Source of the DNA: Methanobacteriota archaeon
Lineage (GTDB): Archaea > Thermoplasmatota > Poseidoniia > Poseidoniales > Thalassarchaeaceae
NCBI GenBank assembly: GCA_002716085.1
Contig: PAYZ01000009.1
Span: forward strand, 29,768 to 93,767
Direction: 5' to 3'
DNA length: 64,000 nt
The translations under genes and the position numbers were made by a program. Below the pieces are notes generated by a model. The model did no database searches and had not been told where the DNA came from. It was given only the letters and a program-made list of their open reading frames with translations. Shown here piece after piece: positions 7,957 through 16,488 of this stretch (its first letter is position 1; every line of letters begins with the position of its first letter).

Positions 7957-10317
7957 ATGACTGAGCCAATGCTGGATCCAGATGATGAAATTAGACGGGT
8001 AGCGGTAATTGGAAGCGGAGTAATGGGAGCCGGTGTCGCTGCACATTGCGCGAACGCCGGTTGCGAAGTCATACTCTTGGACATTGTTTGCGAGGGAGAA
8101 GAGGATCGCAACTCAATTCCAAGGAAAGCCATCCAGGACATGCTTAAGGCGGATCCAGAGATGCTGATGCACAAGTCATTTGCAAAGCAAATAATTCCTG
8201 GCAACTTAGAAGACGACCTTCAAAAATTGGAAGATTGTGATTGGGTAATTGAAGCAATAGTTGAGGATCTAGAAATCAAGAGGTCCCTTTACCAGAATAT
8301 CTCACAGTATATTGGCACTAACACCATCGTTTCATCAAACACATCGACCCTACCCAGGTCTTCTCTAATCCAAGGAATGCCCGAGGAAATGGAAAGCAGG
8401 TTCCTAATTACTCACTTCTTCAACCCCCCACGGTATCTCCCTCTTCTGGAGGTGGTTTCAGATTCGAAGGTCGATGGAGGCCTCCTCTCTAGATTAGTTG
8501 ATTTCGCAGATAAAAGCCTCGGGAAGCGCGTAATTCATTGTAATGATACCCCTGGATTCATAGGCAATAGATTGGGGATCTTCTTCATCCAAAGAGCGCT
8601 AAGCGCTGCGATAGAACATGACCTAACCGTTGAGCAAGCCGATGCAATGCTAGGAATCCCAATAGGGGTACCAAAGACAGCAGTTTTCGGGCTTATGGAT
8701 CTAGTAGGTATCGACTTAGTACCTCACGTCATTGGAAGCATGTTAGACCATCTTCCTGACGATGACCCTTTGCATAATTTTGCTGGTTCAGGAGAAGAAA
8801 TCATCCAACGAATGATTGCAGAAGGGTACACTGGTCGTAAAGGAAAGGGCGGGTTCTATCGTCTCAATAAGGAAGGAGGAAAGCGAGTAAAAGAGGCTAG
8901 AAACCTGAAAACTGGTGAGTATGCGCCCGCAGAAAGGAAAGCTGGGTTTCCTTCTGCAAAGATGGGAAAACAGGGCCTAGGCCAGTTAATGGACTATCCT
9001 GACGAGGGAGCCGCCTTCGTTCAAGACGTGTTACTTGACACCCTTTCCTATGCTGCATCCATTGTCCCAGAGGTAAGTGACGATATCTACTCAATTGATG
9101 GGGCAATGAGAGTAGGATATAATTGGAAGAGGGGCCCCTTCGAAATGATCGATTCCATAGGGGTCGAGAATTTTGCTAAACGTCTAGAATCTTCAGGGAG
9201 GAAGACCCCTCCTCTCGTCAACAAGGCCGCTTCTATGGGGTCATTCTATTCCTTCGAAGATGGTGAATTGATGCGCATGACTCCTGATGGTTCTAAGTCG
9301 GCCGTACCAAGGCCCGAAGAAACAATTTCCATTTCTGATTTCAAGAGAAAAGGCAGCCCAATTATTCGCAATCCATCTGCAAGCATTTGGGATATGGGTG
9401 ACGACATCCTACTTGTTGAGTATCACACAAAGATGAATGCAGTTGATCCGTTGATCATTGAAATGCTGAAAGAAGCAGTTAGAATGGCAGAGGAAAAGCC
9501 TTGGAAAGGCATAGTCATAGGCAATGATTCCAAGAACTTCTCAGCAGGAGCTAACCTAGGGCTGGTCCTCTTCGCAATCAATCTTTCAGCTTGGAATGAA
9601 GTAGAGGAATTCATTCAATCCGGTCAAGAGGCATATCAGGAACTGAAGTTCTGCAGCGTTCCGGTTGTGGGTGCATCTGCAGGATTGTGTCTCGGTGGAG
9701 GGGCCGAGGTCCTACTACACTGCGACGCTATCCAAGCACATTCAGAGTCATACATCGGCCTAGTTGAAGTCGGTGTAGGAATTATTCCTGCATGGGGGGG
9801 GTGCAAAGAGATGATAGCTCGAATTCGCGACTTTGATCTTGCTCCAGGAGGGCCAATGGGCCCAATTATGAAGGCCTTCGAGACAATTGGAACCGCGCAG
9901 GTAGCCAAGTCAGCTGATCAAGCACGATCAATGGGGTTCCTAGGTCCCGATGATGGGATTTCGATGAACAGAGACCGACTTCTCGCAGATTCTAAGATGA
10001 AAGCTCTAGAAATGTCCGAAAGCTATTCTCCACCAGAGCCTCACTCATTCAATTTACCAGGTCCAACAGCAAGAATTGCTTTAGAAATGGCGGTTTCTGA
10101 CTTAGCAAGATCTGGAAAGGCAACCCCCCACGATGTCGTTGTAACCTCCGAGTTAGCAAAGGTTCTGTCAGGGGGTGAAGCAGACCTAATAGATTCACTA
10201 GGCGAAGAGGAAATTTTGGCTCTGGAGAGAGAATCTATTGGAAGGCTGGGAAGGCTCGAAAATACAATACAAAGAATGGAGCACATGCTTCAAACAGGAA
10301 AGCCACTAAGAAACTGA
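7957..10317 (+). CDS. 3-hydroxyacyl-CoA dehydrogenase / enoyl-CoA hydratase fusion
   Basis: Bifunctional beta-oxidation enzyme of about 786 residues. The order is dehydrogenase first, hydratase second, as in Bacillus FadN and the reverse of E. coli FadB. Residues 10-40 hold the NAD-binding turn (VIGSGVMGAGVAAHCANAG). HFFNPPRYLPLLEVV is the 3-hydroxyacyl-CoA dehydrogenase signature, and a second dehydrogenase C-domain follows. From about residue 475 a crotonase domain begins with SAGANLG (oxyanion hole) and GLCLGGGAEVLLHCD, followed by GLVEVGVGIIPAWGG. ATG 7957 is preferred over the TTG three bases upstream. The gene begins 10 bases after the thiolase and ends 10 bases before the acyl-CoA dehydrogenase, so the three are almost certainly one operon. 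Confidence 0.93.
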   Translation: MTEPMLDPDDEIRRVAVIGSGVMGAGVAAHCANAGCEVILLDIVCEGEEDRNSIPRKAIQDMLKADPEMLMHKSFAKQIIPGNLEDDLQKLEDCDWVIEAIVEDLEIKRSLYQNISQYIGTNTIVSSNTSTLPRSSLIQGMPEEMESRFLITHFFNPPRYLPLLEVVSDSKVDGGLLSRLVDFADKSLGKRVIHCNDTPGFIGNRLGIFFIQRALSAAIEHDLTVEQADAMLGIPIGVPKTAVFGLMDLVGIDLVPHVIGSMLDHLPDDDPLHNFAGSGEEIIQRMIAEGYTGRKGKGGFYRLNKEGGKRVKEARNLKTGEYAPAERKAGFPSAKMGKQGLGQLMDYPDEGAAFVQDVLLDTLSYAASIVPEVSDDIYSIDGAMRVGYNWKRGPFEMIDSIGVENFAKRLESSGRKTPPLVNKAASMGSFYSFEDGELMRMTPDGSKSAVPRPEETISISDFKRKGSPIIRNPSASIWDMGDDILLVEYHTKMNAVDPLIIEMLKEAVRMAEEKPWKGIVIGNDSKNFSAGANLGLVLFAINLSAWNEVEEFIQSGQEAYQELKFCSVPVVGASAGLCLGGGAEVLLHCDAIQAHSESYIGLVEVGVGIIPAWGGCKEMIARIRDFDLAPGGPMGPIMKAFETIGTAQVAKSADQARSMGFLGPDDGISMNRDRLLADSKMKALEMSESYSPPEPHSFNLPGPTARIALEMAVSDLARSGKATPHDVVVTSELAKVLSGGEADLIDSLGEEEILALERESIGRLGRLENTIQRMEHMLQTGKPLRN

Positions 10318-10326
10318 GGAGATAAA

Positions 10327-12132
10327 ATGGTCATTTGGAATCCCCCGGATAGAGATTATGATTTTCTATTCAACGAGGTTTTCGATGCTATCCCTTCAAT
10401 CGAGGGTCTAGGGTTCGATGAATTCGACAAAGAATCTCTTTCATTGTTGATTGAAGGCTGGGGGACCCATTCTCGAGAAGTTTGGCTTCCAATAAACAAA
10501 ATCGGGGACAACGAAGGCCTAATTTTTGAAGATGGCAAGATAACTATGCCAAGAGGATTCAAGGAAGCATACCTCAGAGGGGTTGAGGAGGGGTGGTTCG
10601 CAACATCTTGCAAACCCGAGCATGGAGGAATGGGCGCCCCTTTATTCTTCCAATCTGTGCCTTGGTCCGAATACGGCACATCTTCTTGCATGGCGCTAAG
10701 CGTATTCCCCGCTCTTTCTACAGGAGTTTATGATGTCCTCAGCAAACATGGTAGTAGGGATTTGGTAGACTACTACGCAGCAAATCTGGCTTCTGGTTTG
10801 TGGTCTGGAACGATGTGTTTGACTGAACCTCATGCTGGAACTGATTTGGGAATTATCTCCTCAAGAGCCGTCCCAGAAAATGATGGGTCTTACAGGATTT
10901 CTGGAACAAAGATATTCATTACTGCAGGAGAGCATGATATGACGGAAAACATCCTTCACTTAGTTCTGGCAAAGGCCCCCGGGGGCCCTGAAGGAACCAA
11001 GGGAATCTCCCTATTCTTGGTTCCAAAGTACCTCCCCTCAGAGTGGGATGGTGGAGCAGTATCCGGACTCAGTAAGGATCTAGACTCGGTGGAGAATGGC
11101 GTATCTTGCTCCGGCTCAGAGGAAAAGATGGGCCTACATGCAAGTCCAACGTGCGTAATGAACTTCGAGGAAAGCGTAGGTTGGTTGGTCGGCCCCCTTC
11201 ATAGGGGAATGCCTCTGATGTTCGAGATGATGAATAGAGAGAGATTAGCAACTGCAATGATGGGTCTAGGACTGGGTGAGATTTCTTATCAAAATGCTCT
11301 TTCATGGGCGAAGGAAAGGAGACAGGGGAGGGATCTAACAGGAATTCGTGACCCAAACGAATCTGCCGACCCTATACTTGTTCATCCAGATGTAAGAAGG
11401 ATGCTTCTCGAAGCCAAAGTAAACAATGAGGGCTGTCGCGCTCTAGCAACATGGACGGGAATTCTTCTCGATCAGATGAACAGTGATGATCCAGATGTCT
11501 CAGAGCCAGCAAAGGGACTAGTCGCGCTCTTCACTCCGATTGCTAAGGCCCATTTCACAGATCTGGGATGTCAGACCGCGGATACTTGCATGCAGGTAAT
11601 GGGAGGGGCAGGGTACTGTTCCGAGTATGGCGTTGAGCAGTTCTATCGTGACGTCAGAATTTCTAAGATTTGGGAGGGAACAAATGGGATCCAAGCTCTC
11701 GATTTAGCTGGTAGGAAAATCACCCAAGACTTCGGAAAGAACCTCCGCTATCTTATGTGGCCTCTTTCCGAATTTATCGAGAACAACAAAGAAGATCCTG
11801 ACATGGATGAATTCAACAAACCACTCTATCAGGGAGTGAAAGGGCTACAGCAACTCACCCTACTGATGGTTTCTCAAGGGTCCACAAACCCGCTCTTCCT
11901 AGCTTCTGGGGCTACCGATTACTGTAGGTACTTTGGGAACGTGCTACTTGCGTATATGTGGGCAAAGATGGCTAAAGTCTCCCTAGCGAGAAGGGGGGAA
12001 ACATTCTACGATTCCAAACTAGCCAGTGCCCGATTCTTCTTTTCTAGAATATTTCCCGAGACAACAAGTCTTGCTGCAAAAATTCAATCCGGCCAGGCCC
12101 CCCTAATGGAATTCACAGAGGAGATGCTTTGA
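10327..12132 (+). CDS. Acyl-CoA dehydrogenase (long form)
   Basis: FAD enzyme for the first step of beta-oxidation. At 601 residues it is the longer FadE-like form with an extra C-terminal helical domain, compared with about 380 for minimal enzymes. GTMCLTEPHAGTDLG is the family signature near the flavin, and GLHASPTCVMNFE is the second signature region. FYRDVRISKIWEGTNGIQALDLAGRK contains the catalytic glutamate in WEGTNGIQ. The N-terminal region FATSCKPEHGGMGAPL is also typical. It follows the hydratase/dehydrogenase by 9 bases with AGGAG upstream of the ATG, and its stop overlaps the TTG start of the next gene by four bases. Confidence 0.93.
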   Translation: MVIWNPPDRDYDFLFNEVFDAIPSIEGLGFDEFDKESLSLLIEGWGTHSREVWLPINKIGDNEGLIFEDGKITMPRGFKEAYLRGVEEGWFATSCKPEHGGMGAPLFFQSVPWSEYGTSSCMALSVFPALSTGVYDVLSKHGSRDLVDYYAANLASGLWSGTMCLTEPHAGTDLGIISSRAVPENDGSYRISGTKIFITAGEHDMTENILHLVLAKAPGGPEGTKGISLFLVPKYLPSEWDGGAVSGLSKDLDSVENGVSCSGSEEKMGLHASPTCVMNFEESVGWLVGPLHRGMPLMFEMMNRERLATAMMGLGLGEISYQNALSWAKERRQGRDLTGIRDPNESADPILVHPDVRRMLLEAKVNNEGCRALATWTGILLDQMNSDDPDVSEPAKGLVALFTPIAKAHFTDLGCQTADTCMQVMGGAGYCSEYGVEQFYRDVRISKIWEGTNGIQALDLAGRKITQDFGKNLRYLMWPLSEFIENNKEDPDMDEFNKPLYQGVKGLQQLTLLMVSQGSTNPLFLASGATDYCRYFGNVLLAYMWAKMAKVSLARRGETFYDSKLASARFFFSRIFPETTSLAAKIQSGQAPLMEFTEEML

Positions 12133-13178
12133 TTTCCGAGAGGAATCTGGAAAATTCCAGTCTCATAAAGGGGAATTCCTCATCGTACCAATCGACTCCA
12201 TCTAGGATCACTCCCTCAATTCCGAGCTTTCTTCTCGCAGTAATTCTTTGCGAGATTCTTGCCTTCATCTTCATCCCAAAGGCTTCTTCGTATGGACTAT
12301 TTTGGCTTTTTATCGGTTTAACGGTCCCGTTCTTGGCTTGGTTCTTGGTCTATTGGAGAGTCTACCAGTCGGTTTTCGTAACAAAGAAGGCGGACCCAGT
12401 GCCACAACTAGATGCTAGATGGGCACCCTTCAAGTTCAATGGATGGGGAAACGAGCCACTTACAGCATACATGATGGAGTCAGAAGAGGAAAGTGATGAC
12501 CTTCTTCTATACCTCCACGGGTACAACTCTAGAATGTTCAAGGGCGAATCAAGAGCAATACATCTCCAAAGCCTTGGAATTAACATAGTCAGCCTTGATC
12601 AGAGGGGCTTCGGAGATCAAGGAAAAAGAAAGGATTGGACACTTCTGAAGGTTCTGACTGATATCGAGGGGCTTCTCATATCTGTCCCCGAAGTCTTTCG
12701 GTTTACCCCAAGTAGGCTTTGGATTTACGGCCATTCCATGGGCGGCCTTCTTACCATACGACTTTCCTCGCACCCATCAGGGTGGTGGGCTGAATCACTT
12801 AGAGGCATTATCCTGGAATCTCCGGTTGCATCATTTCCTAAGATAATAGACAAATTGCTTCCCGGAAGAGCAGTCATGGCAAAACCATGGGTAAGGCACA
12901 TCCTTAGAAGAGAACACGAGAGAATCCATCCTGATCTGAGCATAAGATACGCTAATGCTCAGCTTCCATATTGTGGAATTCCTAACGTCCCTACTCTGGT
13001 CATTCAGTCTGAAAACGATGAGGTTCTCGGACAAGATCACTTTGATCTGATTAGATCACACCTCTTGGAAAACTCCGAGATTCACGTGATTGATATGCCC
13101 CACTCATCACAATTCGACTTTGATGAGAGGAGAGAGGTCGTCGAGAAATGGATGAGATCGCAACTTCTCGAAGTCTGA
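12129..13178 (+). CDS. Membrane-anchored alpha/beta hydrolase
   Basis: A 349-residue serine hydrolase. Residues 32-50 and 55-77 are hydrophobic and should anchor the protein in the membrane. The catalytic domain follows, with LYLHGYNSRMF (oxyanion region), WIYGHSMGGLL (nucleophile serine), VIQSENDEVLG (acid) and MPHSSQFDF (histidine). The domain resembles the BEM46/lysophospholipase group. The start is TTG at 12129, overlapping the acyl-CoA dehydrogenase stop as TTGA; the first internal ATG would remove the membrane segments and part of the fold. Tight coupling to the beta-oxidation genes suggests a role in releasing fatty acids or cleaving acyl esters, which is inference. The exact substrate is unknown. 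Confidence 0.75.
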   Translation: MISERNLENSSLIKGNSSSYQSTPSRITPSIPSFLLAVILCEILAFIFIPKASSYGLFWLFIGLTVPFLAWFLVYWRVYQSVFVTKKADPVPQLDARWAPFKFNGWGNEPLTAYMMESEEESDDLLLYLHGYNSRMFKGESRAIHLQSLGINIVSLDQRGFGDQGKRKDWTLLKVLTDIEGLLISVPEVFRFTPSRLWIYGHSMGGLLTIRLSSHPSGWWAESLRGIILESPVASFPKIIDKLLPGRAVMAKPWVRHILRREHERIHPDLSIRYANAQLPYCGIPNVPTLVIQSENDEVLGQDHFDLIRSHLLENSEIHVIDMPHSSQFDFDERREVVEKWMRSQLLEV

Positions 13179-13216
13179 AAGTATGAGGTGATGGAATAGA
13201 AGAGTCCAGAGAGAGG

Positions 13217-13852
13217 ATGATGGAGGTTTTCAATCGTTCAATGGAATTCAATGAACCTCTATTATGGTTCGAGCAACTTTACAGTGAATCAGAAAGAGAC
13301 AGAGGGATGATTCCATGGGACTGGAGGGAACCACATCCATTTGTAGTGGAATGGGCTAGGGAAAATAGGCCGGGTGGCAACGCTCTCGTTGTTGGATGCG
13401 GACTTGGCGAGGATGCAGCCTTCCTGAGCTCTTTGGGTTGGGACGTAACTGCGTTCGACATTTCTGAAACAGCAGTGGCTTGGGCCAAGCAAATCCACAA
13501 TGATTCGAAAGTAGACTGGGAGGTCGCCGATCTGCTTGATCTACGCGACTCTTGGAAAGGTAACTTTGACTTGGTTCTGGAAGTTCACATCCTCCAAGCA
13601 ATCCCGAAGGAAATTTGCGAAGCGGCCTCCAAAAGACTAGCTCCACTAGTCTCGGAATCAGGATTTCTGGTTTGCATTGGTAGAATTTCTGGATCCCAAG
13701 AAGATCCAGAGGGCCCCCCATGGCCCCTTTCAATTGAGGAAATTGAAAACATAGGGAAGGACCTTGAGAAAGTAGAGCTTCACACTTCGATTATCCCCGG
13801 CAAGGAATCAAACAGATACAGAGCAGTTTGGAAAAAAACCAGCCAAATCTAA
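13217..13852 (+). CDS. SAM-dependent methyltransferase, thiopurine-methyltransferase-like
   Basis: A 211-residue class I methyltransferase. ALVVGCGLGEDAAFLSSLG is the SAM-binding glycine loop, at about residues 55-73. VTAFDISETAVAWAK supplies the acidic ribose-binding residue, and VDWEVADLLDL is motif III-like. The N-terminal WFEQLYSE plus PWDWREPHPFVVEW pattern resembles the TPMT/TehB-like group, which methylates thio-, seleno- or tellurium-type small molecules. The substrate cannot be read from sequence. It lies 38 bases after the hydrolase gene on the same strand and may be the tail of that operon. GAGAGG precedes the ATG. Confidence 0.75.
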   Translation: MMEVFNRSMEFNEPLLWFEQLYSESERDRGMIPWDWREPHPFVVEWARENRPGGNALVVGCGLGEDAAFLSSLGWDVTAFDISETAVAWAKQIHNDSKVDWEVADLLDLRDSWKGNFDLVLEVHILQAIPKEICEAASKRLAPLVSESGFLVCIGRISGSQEDPEGPPWPLSIEEIENIGKDLEKVELHTSIIPGKESNRYRAVWKKTSQI

Positions 13853-13876
13853 GTCGAGACCTTTCCTCCAGGGGCT

Positions 13877-14347
13877 GTGGAGATAGCTCGGACGATAGTA
13901 ATACTATCTCACCCAATAGCTGCAATTTACATAATTTGGCTTTTCTTTGGACAGAGGAATTGGAGGAAAGAGGCCAACAATCTCAGAGGGGAGGAAAGAC
14001 TCTCTGGAGTGAGAAACCACGAGAAAAGAGGTGATAGAATTACAATTGCAAGCATACTTGTGGTAGCTCTGGCATTCATTTCTAATGCTGCAAGGGGGAT
14101 TATGGACAATGGGGATATGACCGCATTTATTGTTCCAGGCCACTTTCACGGATGGTCCGGGGTAATCGGCATTTTTCTGATGATTTACTTATGGAGACTG
14201 GGTAGAATGACAAAAAAAGCCAGAGAATCGGGTGAGAAATTCTCCAGAATAAAGACATCCCACGGAAAGCTCAGTGACCTCATGGCGGTTCTAGTTGCAA
14301 TTCACGCCTTCTTGGGGTTCCTATATTTGTTGACAATTATCAATTAG
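13877..14347 (+). CDS. Small membrane protein, DUF4079-like
   Basis: A 156-residue membrane protein with four hydrophobic segments (about 5-25, 57-75, 88-105, 135-155). It has a histidine in the first segment (ILSHPIAAIYIIW), a central PGHFHGWSGVIG and a fourth-segment histidine (AIHAFLGFLYLL). The pattern of membrane histidines resembles DUF4079 proteins, which may bind haem, though binding is not shown here. The start is GTG at 13877. The gene overlaps the 3' end of the convergent DHH phosphoesterase gene by four bases. The function is unknown. Confidence 0.6.
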   Translation: MEIARTIVILSHPIAAIYIIWLFFGQRNWRKEANNLRGEERLSGVRNHEKRGDRITIASILVVALAFISNAARGIMDNGDMTAFIVPGHFHGWSGVIGIFLMIYLWRLGRMTKKARESGEKFSRIKTSHGKLSDLMAVLVAIHAFLGFLYLLTIIN

Positions 14348-15327
14348 CTTCTCTTTGACCACATTTCCTGCCAAACTTCGACATTCCGTTGGACATCCTC
14401 TTCTGAAACCTCCCTATCCTCTACACCTTTGGGGCCCAGTGGTTTTATTCTGCAACCACAAGCATTCGCATGGCCGCCCCCATCCGGGTCAAATCGCGTT
14501 GCTAGGAGTGTCAAGTCGAAGATCCCCCCTTCCAAATGAAGGAAAGAATTAGTGTAGAAGGAAGCAGATACTGGATAGCTCCCCTTATCTCCGAACGATG
14601 CGCCAATATCTCCGTGAATAATTACGCAGGCATCACACTCATCCCCTGCCATTGCAGTAACATGGTATCCATTTGATCGCATTCCAAGGCCATCAAGCCT
14701 AACTAAAGCCAACCTGTCATTCAACACCATCCTATCTCTGATCGCAGCAGTCAAGCTCTCCATGTGGATCTGCTTTTCTTGAACTAGAATTGAAATTTTA
14801 GAATCAGAAAGAATGTCTTCTATGGATGCCCCATTTTGTATAAACTCCATAACTCGCATTGCTGTGTCCTCTCCAGAATCTATCACCCGACTAAGCAACA
14901 ATGTTGGAATCTCGGAGAGGTATTCTTCCCTAGAAATCCCCCCTCCGTCTAGTTTGTCTACCCAGAAAAGGAGATCATATAGGTCCGATAGATCCACCGC
15001 CTCCGAAAAAACCTCGAATGCAATTCTAGCTGCAGACGGAGAATCCCTCCAAACAACTATGCTATCTTTGGAACCAATTCCATCGGGCTTGTTTGACTGG
15101 TGATGATCAATACTCAGGCCACATTCAGGATGCATTGGAAGGTCACATATTGCAGTTGTGCAATCTATAAACTCATCAAGAAGACCCGCTCTCAACTCCC
15201 CAGGATGACCAAAAACAACCTCTGCATCCGGCCAATATCTCCGTAGAATGGCTCCTGTAACCACTCCATCTAAGTCACTGTCAGTGACAATCCGACGGAT
15301 TTCAAGATCCAATGCGCTAGGCACCAT
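14344..15327 (-). CDS. DHH-family phosphoesterase
   Basis: A 327-residue protein of the DHH/DHHA1 superfamily, which includes RecJ, NrnA oligoribonucleases and cyclic-dinucleotide or inorganic phosphatases. VTDSDLDGVVTGAILRR near the N-terminus gives the first metal-binding Asp residues. CGLSIDHHQSNKP contains the eponymous DHH. The C-terminal DHHA1 domain ends with PDGGGHANACGCRI, the substrate-binding GGGH motif. This domain order fits a NrnA/Pap-like or archaeal DHH exonuclease and not RecJ, which is longer. It is divergent from the Nudix hydrolase gene. The exact substrate (short RNA, pAp or c-di-nucleotide) cannot be told by eye. Confidence 0.82.
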   Translation of the reverse strand: MVPSALDLEIRRIVTDSDLDGVVTGAILRRYWPDAEVVFGHPGELRAGLLDEFIDCTTAICDLPMHPECGLSIDHHQSNKPDGIGSKDSIVVWRDSPSAARIAFEVFSEAVDLSDLYDLLFWVDKLDGGGISREEYLSEIPTLLLSRVIDSGEDTAMRVMEFIQNGASIEDILSDSKISILVQEKQIHMESLTAAIRDRMVLNDRLALVRLDGLGMRSNGYHVTAMAGDECDACVIIHGDIGASFGDKGSYPVSASFYTNSFLHLEGGIFDLTLLATRFDPDGGGHANACGCRIKPLGPKGVEDREVSEEDVQRNVEVWQEMWSKRS

Positions 15328-15340
15328 AAACTCAGGGCAC

Positions 15341-15363
15341 GAAACCCACCCAATGGTGGTTTC
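15341..15363. promoter_or_regulatory. Hairpin in the divergent DHH-Nudix spacer
   Basis: CCACC-CAAT-GGTGG with flanking GAAA/TTTC forms a nine-pair stem with one bulged C. It lies in the 92-base spacer between two divergent genes, 14 bases upstream of the DHH start. It could be an operator for one or both genes, or an RNA structure at the start of the DHH message. No regulator is identifiable. Confidence 0.25.
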
Positions 15364-15419
15364 GCTTCATATAATCAGGGGCACGGAAGGTTTTCAGCCT
15401 CGCCCCATAAAGTTGGTTT

Positions 15420-15854
15420 ATGCCCCGAAAGGCGGGGGTTCTCGAGACCTCTTGCGGCTTCATTTTAATCAACTTTGACAGCGTACTTCTGCTTCAATAC
15501 CCCCAAGGACACTGGAGCTTTCCTAAAGGGCACGTCGAAGAAGGGGACTCTGATCACCACTCGACAGCAGTGAGAGAGTTGACTGAGGAAACAGGAATTT
15601 CTCAAGTGAGTATTTTCGATGGCTGGAGCAAGAGGACGGAGTACACGTTTTCGAAGAGGGGAGTAGAAACACCAAAACAGGTATATTGGTATCTTGCCGA
15701 GACTGAAGAACTGGAAGTATCTCTCTCCCATGAGCATACAAACTTTCTATGGCTCCAAGTCGACGAAGCCGAGGAACTGATTACATTCGAGCAGGAGAAG
15801 GAATTGCTAAGATTAGCTAGAAATCACCTAATATCCATTGGAAAGCTCTCCTAG
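15420..15854 (+). CDS. Nudix hydrolase, Ap4A-hydrolase-like
   Basis: A 144-residue Nudix protein that should hydrolyse a nucleoside diphosphate linked to another group. The N-terminal SCGFILINFDSVLLLQYPQ and the WSFPKGHVEEG leading into the Nudix box resemble NUDT2-type bis(5'-nucleosyl)-tetraphosphatases. The box continues to TAVRELTEETGI. Compared with the consensus GX5EX7REUXEEXGU it has Asp in place of the first Glu and one extra residue before RE. The metal-binding REXXEE core is intact, so activity is plausible. It is divergent from the DHH gene and convergent, one base apart, with the adenosyltransferase gene. Confidence 0.8.
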   Translation: MPRKAGVLETSCGFILINFDSVLLLQYPQGHWSFPKGHVEEGDSDHHSTAVRELTEETGISQVSIFDGWSKRTEYTFSKRGVETPKQVYWYLAETEELEVSLSHEHTNFLWLQVDEAEELITFEQEKELLRLARNHLISIGKLS

Positions 15855-15855
15855 A

Positions 15856-16464
15856 TTATTTTCTCTTACCCAGAGGCGTCCATAGCGACTCTTCTTCACC
15901 AGTGTTCTTTGCTATCCATCTTGCCATCACAAATAGCCAGTCCGAGATTCTATTTAGGTAGCATATGACTTCACTCCTGACAGACCCCTCGCCTTCACTT
16001 TCTCTAAGGATGCAAGCCTCTCTCTCTGCCCTTCTTGCTACGGTTCTTGATACATGAAGGAAAGCCACCGGAGCACTTCCAGTTGGTAAAATAAAAGACT
16101 CCAAGGGATCCAATTCCTCTAACCACAGATCCATCTCTCCAATTAGCCGATCACATTCCTCCATTCCTATGAGTACCATCTGCTCCGGAAGCATTTCTGG
16201 TTCACAGGCACACTCTCCTCCTATGTCGAATAGCTCATTCTGCACCCTCTGTAACGCCTCCTCTGCATCGTCAGGTCGGTGGAATCTTGTTACTCCAGGC
16301 ATTCTTGACATCTCCATTCTCACAACTCCAATCTGTGAGTTTAGCTCGTCAATGGTTCCAAATAATCCGACTCTTATGCTTTCTTTGCCAACTCTTGAGC
16401 CATCGAGCAGAGAGGTCTCACCACCATCTCCGCCCCCAGTATGGACCCTGTTAATTCGGACCAT
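15856..16464 (-). CDS. pduO: Cob(I)alamin adenosyltransferase, PduO type
   Basis: Transfers the adenosyl group of ATP to cob(I)alamin to make adenosylcobalamin, the cofactor of the class II ribonucleotide reductase at 1.2-4.9 kb. The 202-residue length fits the PduO/MMAB trimeric family. The N-terminal ATP-binding loop is HTGGGDGGETSLLDGSRV, followed by VGLFGTIDELNSQIG. ESFILPTGSAPVAFLHVSRTVARRAER is the conserved C-terminal region. It is the last gene of a minus-strand run following a membrane protein. Because no corrin-ring synthesis genes are seen, it probably works on imported corrinoids, which fits the uptake pair at 57.9-59.2 kb. Confidence 0.92.
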   Translation of the reverse strand: MVRINRVHTGGGDGGETSLLDGSRVGKESIRVGLFGTIDELNSQIGVVRMEMSRMPGVTRFHRPDDAEEALQRVQNELFDIGGECACEPEMLPEQMVLIGMEECDRLIGEMDLWLEELDPLESFILPTGSAPVAFLHVSRTVARRAEREACILRESEGEGSVRSEVICYLNRISDWLFVMARWIAKNTGEEESLWTPLGKRK

Positions 16465-16488
16465 GGCCTTCCGAGGGGGCTCTCGCTT

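Noticed and set aside
13179-13194. AAGTATGAGGTGATGG, nearly repeated at 58458-58473
   Set aside because: Both copies lie just after a stop codon and contain the Shine-Dalgarno core GGTGAT or AGTGAT; two 16-base near matches of this kind are likely to be translation signals or chance.
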